Shown here piece by piece: positions 58,299-64,000 of a DNA stretch of 64,000 nucleotides. The position numbers and the translations under genes are program-made. The stretch is from NCBI GenBank assembly GCA_035041965.1, contig JAPYMA010002823.1, positions 1 through 64,000 of the forward strand, in the 5' to 3' direction. This DNA is from Anisakis pegreffii (lineage: Eukaryota > Nematoda > Chromadorea > Rhabditida > Anisakidae). The notes below the pieces were generated by a model. It was given only the letters and a program-made list of their open reading frames with translations. It searched no databases and was not told the origin of the DNA. Every line of letters starts with the position of its first letter. The stretch's first letter is position 1.

Positions 58299-61200
58299 TC
58301 AGTATGAATTCTTGAAAAAAAGAAGACACAATGATAGTACTGGTGATAAACGAGGGGAATTCTGTTGCCCAGCGTATAGAGTTTCTCTGTTTACTCGTTT
58401 CCCAGCACGCAAACACCGTTGAGCAAAGTTGAATTTCGCATACACTGATAATGTATTCCAGTGAATTTCTTCACTGTTGAAACTATCTCAAAGCAGAGCT
58501 TGAAATTTTCATTACCTGTTTTTGTTTGAATCTGTTGTTGAACAGTATATGTTTTCTGAGCTGTCATACCGTTGCTCTCTTTCATATTCATAGCATATGC
58601 CACCATTTTTCTTGCTTGGCGTTTCGCTTGTGATGAAACTTTACCAGCGTAATGAATCTGCAGTGAGACGAAACAGTTACTCACTTTTGTCATTTGCTCA
58701 TTCGGCGAATATATCTTCGTTAATCGTAATGATTTCATTGTAACATTGCACCAATACATTCGTCAATCCACTCAATTAGTGCACAAAATTTTTTTATATC
58801 GGTCAGTTATGCAGAAGAGAAAGAAGGGCGTGATGTATGGGCCGAAGGCGCTCAAGGAATAAAACATTGAATGAATATATTCATGAATCTACTACTGAGA
58901 CATTTCATGCTCGATGAATATCATCAGAACGGTTATGTAAAAAAAAGCCCTTTCCGCTTGAACTTTCGAATGATGATCAGATTTCACTTTTATTCCGTAG
59001 TGCACCTGACTTTAACGCTCAATTTCTGAGATTTGTCCTTTATTTTGGCTGCGATTGAAAGTATGAGTTGCTCTCCGCAAGCCTGAACAACTACTCCCTT
59101 TTTGTTGCCTGCTTATTGGATCCTTAATTTGCGAAAACGTTGGAGTTTTGAAGTTACACTTTTGAAAAAATTTTGAGTACCGGAACTCGGGGCAGTTTTC
59201 AGGTTCACTTTAGCATAGAACTGAACTTAAACGTATGCTGAACTGGATTACCTGGATTGGCCAGGCTATCAAACGTTTATAACGTTCCTGGCCACAATGC
59301 TGGCGTTTCCGTGCGCATTGTTTTAGCCTCAATTTACGCCACCCCGCTGGCTAGGCGAGCAGGCCAATAACAAAACCGAGTAAATAATTAGTCGCCGTGA
59401 ATACTTTGCATAATTAAACGCAGTCAAATACCAATTCAATAAATAATCATTACTCTAATAAAATAAATATTCCGCCGATCGCTCACTGCGATTGACGAAA
59501 CAACCACTCGATGTCCAAGCAATAATTAATAATAATAATATGGTGAACTGATTCAGGCAAATGATAGCAACCTGCTCTATGAAATATCCACCAAGTAAGT
59601 CGACCAGTACAGAATTAAATACTAATCCGACTAGTACGGTCAATGCTGTGAGCGCAAATCTGAGAGGTGAACTTGGCATCACATCACCATATCCTGAAAC
59701 AAGGAAGTGGCTGATGTTCAATATCTCTCAGATGTTTTGAATAACTGCTCACTTTATCAGGTTTGTTAGCCATTACTCTCAAATAAGTGTCGTTATTTTT
59801 AGTGATGAATTGCTGAAAGTATAATATCAATGTTAAAGAACTCCTAGTGTACTGATGACAACATTTCGTTGTTTGCTGAGTGCATTGCAACATTCAACAA
59901 TGATCTTTTTCAGATTTATTAAAGAGCAAAATTCTGTTTGCATTTCATAAAAATGACTGTATAGCAGCTTGACATAGTAGATCAGGACAATAATATTTCT
60001 TTCATAAACGATAGCTTCATTGCTACAGGACCAGCGATTGAAAAATGCTAATTTCCTAATGAAGGTTCTCATGAGGAATAACGAAATGGCGAGGAGGAAC
60101 ATACCGATACTGAAAGTAGAAATGAAGGAGAAGTAAATCGTTTCAATTGTTGACCAAGTAGGCTCCCAAATAAGCGGTAGAAGGCCAACGGTAAGAGGGT
60201 AAATTGCTGAAATGATAAGCAGGAACGAAAGCGATTCTGAACTGAAGTCGACGAATGCCGATTGCGCATCGAGTAATCGTTGAATTTGTAGGTAAATTCG
60301 CAGAATCAATTTGGCAACAAATTTCGCAATGTCACCTATGGTAACGAGTGCGAGAGGCACACCAATGAGACCATAGAGAACGAGTAATGCACGTCCCAGC
60401 TGCGTTACTGGCACTTGATTACCGTAACCAATCGTTGTCAGTGTTGTACTGCAAACTGTTCTATGTAGACTGATAAATAGAAAGTTCCTTCAAGATTATA
60501 TGAACCTTGACATGCCATGAAAACTAGTAGGCATGTGCGCTCACCTATGGGAAACAGAGTTGAAATAAACTAGAAAAAGAATTTTAAATTCTTGCATTCA
60601 TTGAAAGAATATTTGCTGTTAGCAGAAACAATATTATTATATCTATTTCCATATTTATTCAATTTGACTGAGTCTAACTTCAGGCAACATCACTGTGTCG
60701 TGAGCTTCTGTATGCGAAAGGGTGTCATATTCGCCTCATCATAAAGCTCAGAAAGTCATCAGTAACGTTTTAAACCAATGTAATTCACGCTCTTGCGCTC
60801 TATGCTCTCGCCACCCGCTTTAGCCGTACGGCAGACTGTCATTCCGTCTTCGAACAATATATATGATTGCATTTTCTCCCATTCTCCTCTTCTGACATCC
60901 TTTTTCCTCATAGTGATGAATCAGTAGAAAGTCAAGAAATTAGCCCATTGATCAAGAAGTTTACTATAAGGAACCCGCCGGCTGCATTAAAGCAATCAAT
61001 TCCTTGTGACTGAACAAACAATTTGAAAACATAATCGGACAATTACGGAAAAATCATGAAGAAATATTGATCAGCTATTACTTAAAATCCCTTCAATGCC
61101 TTCTTAAAACCTCAAATCCCCCCTCCTCCATACCAACCATTGTGTCGCGAAATATCGCGATTATTAAACAAAAATATAAACGAAAGTGCAAAATCTATGG

Positions 61201-63635
61201 TGACAGCCTTGCAACCTAGTTCCTTTCCTACAGCTTCAACAGAGGTTTTTCCTACTCAAAATACTGACGAAATTCCATAACTTGGGATTCCTACACTACG
61301 GCGCTTCAGGCGAAAAAAAACCGTGAACCAGTGATCCTTCAAGTCAATTTTTGAGTGAAACTTCACTCAAGTTCGTTTTTAAGCCAGACGGTATTTCTTC
61401 AAATGATGTTACCTGCTGTTCCCAGCATTTTATCTTTTCCACCAGAAACAATTACCGCTTAAGTATTCTAACACACCAATGTAAATATTTGTTTGGAAAG
61501 TAGCTATTTGCTGCAGCTGATTGCTCTTTCTGTACAATGAAATTAAGTTTTTCGTTCCCTTCCCGTTGTTTCATGATATTCCCATTACAGCATAAACGAT
61601 CTAATCGAAGTAAGTTGAACTTGAGGCAGTATCAAATTTAGCTGATCAATAAGTTTGTTTGTCTCTCGATCACCCTTGCCGTGTATCAATAAATAGTTGC
61701 ATCAATGAAGTTGATATTCTTGCCGTAGACGAAAGCATGAGTAACAAATGAAAATTGAGGCTATTTCATTGCGAATCTGAAAATCCTTATGGGTTTCGAA
61801 TGCGAAAACCTTAACGACAATAACTCTAAGAGATTATCTGTGTGATAAAAATCTGTTTTGTTTACGGACAACAACCCAATTTTCATCACAAATGTCATAT
61901 TATCGGAAATTCAAGTTGCAATTTGGCACATTCGCCGATATTACTATTTCGTCTAATAGCATTCATTAGTCCATGTTCATTGCTAACATCCATTTTTAGT
62001 TGACCATACTAACGTTCAAGACAACGACTAACATCTGTGTAAATCGTAATAATAACGAATCAAATCAAGCCTGCAGAAGAATTACTTTCATATGGCTTGC
62101 TTCTTTGTGTTCTCATTTGACCAGCAATAAAACGATGTTTTTTAACATGAAAGTAACGCAACGGACCTGGTAAAGAAGAATGCATTTGCAAACGTCCAAC
62201 TGGTTGAATTGCAAAGTGAGCTAGGTTCAGCGAACAAGTGAAACATGACTGAGATGTACTCATCCATGATTCGATTGATTTCGGACGTGTTCAATCGCCT
62301 CACTTAAAATGATTTGTTTTATTCCGAACGCATCAAACCAAATGCATTATCACTGACGTGCCGTTTTATATTGAGTGAATTCAGCATACGTGTCAAATTT
62401 GATAACTTTGCCTTCGCACAACTGAATTTTTTTATAGCATCAGAGACGAAGCGAGCCTCTCAGGCCCGGTTCAATCCATTTCACTGCGCCTTTTTTTTCA
62501 TTTTTATTGTCCAATCATAAATGAGCCGAGAAAAAATCAGCTTTGACTTGGAACATAGAATTTTAATCACGAATTGTGCTGTTTGCTACTTTATCACGCT
62601 TGTAATGCTTTTCATATTGATTTTCATCGTTATTCTCGTATTTTGAATTCACTTTGAAATTCCATATGAACGATGATAATGAAATTTTTTACAGTTCACG
62701 CTACAACAGCTATCTAGTTTGATACACTTCATTGTTCCGATGTACCTTTCAAGACGTTCAAAATTCTTATGAAAAACAGTCATTATCGTCTTACAACCTT
62801 GAGAACGCTTTAATACTGGTAGAGTTGCAGTCAGAAATGAGAGGACAGATTCGTCTCCAGTGCTATAAAATACTGTTGGTGGCGCACATGATTTTCTCTC
62901 GTCCTTTTTTTTTCATTTGAGGACAGTGAAACAAAAAAAAATCAAAAAATCTCAGTCCGCAGCTAGAATATTCAACAAGTTATGAAAGATTAAAAGCTGG
63001 CGCCGGGCTTTTCAGATCCGTTCGTCGTGCGAGGATTAAAGATTATGAGAATATGATACTGTCAGTTTCAATTCAAGTATCAAGCGAAATACTATCCATC
63101 ACTTTTCAGTATTTCTTCAGTCGCATTGTATTCATATATTTGCATTATTCTTCAAATAGTTGTGAAATAGTATCGAAAATGAAAAGTTTTCTATTCATAA
63201 AAAAACCTTCAAGCACCGACTTCCAAAGGTGTGATTGGCTGCCACCTCGATCAAATGTTTAGTAGCGTGTCGACGTACTTTCCTAGACTGGTTGCATTGA
63301 TGTTCCTCTTCAGATCCCTCGACAAGCATGAACAAAATTGAACCGAATATCATGCAAATGATCAAAACACCAACCATCAAAAAATGAATTCCAACCACTG
63401 AACATTTCTGTTCATTGCCTAGCTGAAAATAGCAACAGAGTTTCTGCACAGTGAATAAAAGCAATAACGAGAATGACAATGAAACTGAAGACAATGCATT
63501 ATTGTGATATCGTTATTCTGTTCCATGCTATTGTTTAGTTATTCCATGCTGGATTATGTACATCTACTGGATAAGCCGCAATAATTTACCACTATAATAA
63601 CATTATGTTACTCACCGTAAGATTATCAAAATGAC
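58299..63635 (-). CDS. TWK-type two-pore-domain potassium channel (K2P)
   Basis: This is a plasma-membrane potassium leak channel subunit acting as a dimer. Exons on minus: 63635-63616 (20 bp, probable), 63422-63207, 61529-61475, 60569-60545 (25 bp), 60448-60105, 59693-59572, 58657-58516 and 58444-58299 (TGA). From the second exon on they give 349 residues in phase. M1 is LMVGVLIICMIFGSILFMLV. A cap region follows with an N-H-T site, then LHWFYFNSV leading to pore 1 TTLTTIGYGN. M2 is VLYGLIGVPLALVTIGDIAK and M3 LLIISAIYPLTVGLLPLIW. Pore 2 is ISTFSIGYGD, split by an intron inside the filter. M4 follows, then a basic cytoplasmic tail. The 3' border of the M1 exon (63207 or 63246) is uncertain, and the N-terminal start exon lies beyond 63635. 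Which TWK it is cannot be decided. Confidence 0.92.
59030..59350. other. GC-richer patch in a K2P intron
   Basis: Within the intron 58658-59571 this segment is less AT-rich than its surroundings. It contains words such as TGGCCAGGCTATCAAACG that partly recur near 57740 (GCCAGGCTAG). It may be an old element fragment, but no termini are visible. Confidence 0.25.
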
Positions 63636-64000
63636 CTGCAAGTATCGTGGATAAAAGTATTCTGTTTTCCGTCTCACGAGATCAATTGCATCAATGTTCA
63701 TAAGCTAAATTTAATATTCAATTCATGGATTTATCGAAATTCCCAATTTCTGATGGTTTAGCAAATACGACCGGCGATAATTTTTCTGAAAACTTATTCA
63801 AAAATCAAGAAATTCACGCCGTTTAACTAGCGCACTAACAATAAGACTGGAAAAGCATCGCAAATCAAATCTAAGCTGCGAAAAGTCGTATAAAATCAAT
63901 TTGCCAATAGCAATCTGAATACTTATGAAATATTCTCACTGAATTCTAAAAATTGCTTCAAAATGCATTCACTCATCGAATTTTTTGAGCCAATCAACGA
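63636..64000. other. 5' region of the K2P gene, start exon not found
   Basis: A minus-strand frame directly upstream of the 20-bp exon is open for about 20 codons, so that exon may be longer than annotated. No initiating ATG in the right frame is visible before the window ends. Confidence 0.4.

Noticed and set aside
61399..61456. Alternative pore-1 upstream exon of the K2P gene ending at GTAACATC
   Set aside because: The frame lacks the tryptophan and pattern expected before pore 1; the exon 61475-61529 supplies LHW in the correct phase.

Overview
The window is AT-rich, intron-rich animal DNA, and the genes point to a nematode, most likely a parasitic (clade III-like) species rather than Caenorhabditis. 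The reasons are a synaptotagmin very close to C. elegans SNT-1, a FoxF/LET-381-type forkhead gene, a TWK-type two-pore potassium channel, nematode-style splice acceptors (TTTCAG), many long introns and a decayed RTE-like LINE. Nothing looks bacterial or viral. The exact species cannot be named from the sequence alone.

Five genes can be assembled exon by exon with consistent reading phase. (1) A FoxF/let-381-like forkhead factor lies on + at 6.15-8.22 kb; its first exon or exons are missing. (2) A complete 410-residue class A-like GPCR lies on + at 19.76-23.33 kb. (3) A cysteine-rich protein lies on - at 29.47-24.52 kb, in nine matched exons; I assign it to the ecdysozoan family carrying DUF7042-DUF7045-type domains, with its 5' end unresolved. 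(4) A complete 443-residue synaptotagmin-1 lies on + at 45.93-54.61 kb. (5) A K2P/TWK potassium channel lies on - at 63.6-58.3 kb, complete from the first membrane segment to a stop, with two micro-exons.

The rest is intergenic or intronic DNA with mobile-element debris. Two hAT-type MITE-like elements have matching termini (one with a perfect 8-bp target duplication) and sit in two introns of the cysteine-rich gene. There is an RTE-like LINE remnant at 12 kb and a basic, decayed coding region at 42.4-43.9 kb. A dispersed GCTCA-rich repeat occurs at 5.2 and 22.8 kb. There are also several hairpins, a 24-bp tandem array and a 58-bp duplication. Single exons or broken reading frames of unknown genes are flagged at about 9.1, 11.7, 13.4, 16.7-17.1, 19.3, 24.0, 31.0, 35.2 and 44.8-45.1 kb.

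Three of the solid genes (synaptotagmin, K2P channel, GPCR) fit neuronal signalling and the forkhead gene fits mesoderm specification. There is no sign that neighbours form an operon: the genes are far apart and on both strands. I did not find a new multi-gene system. The least-described element is the cysteine-rich minus-strand gene.
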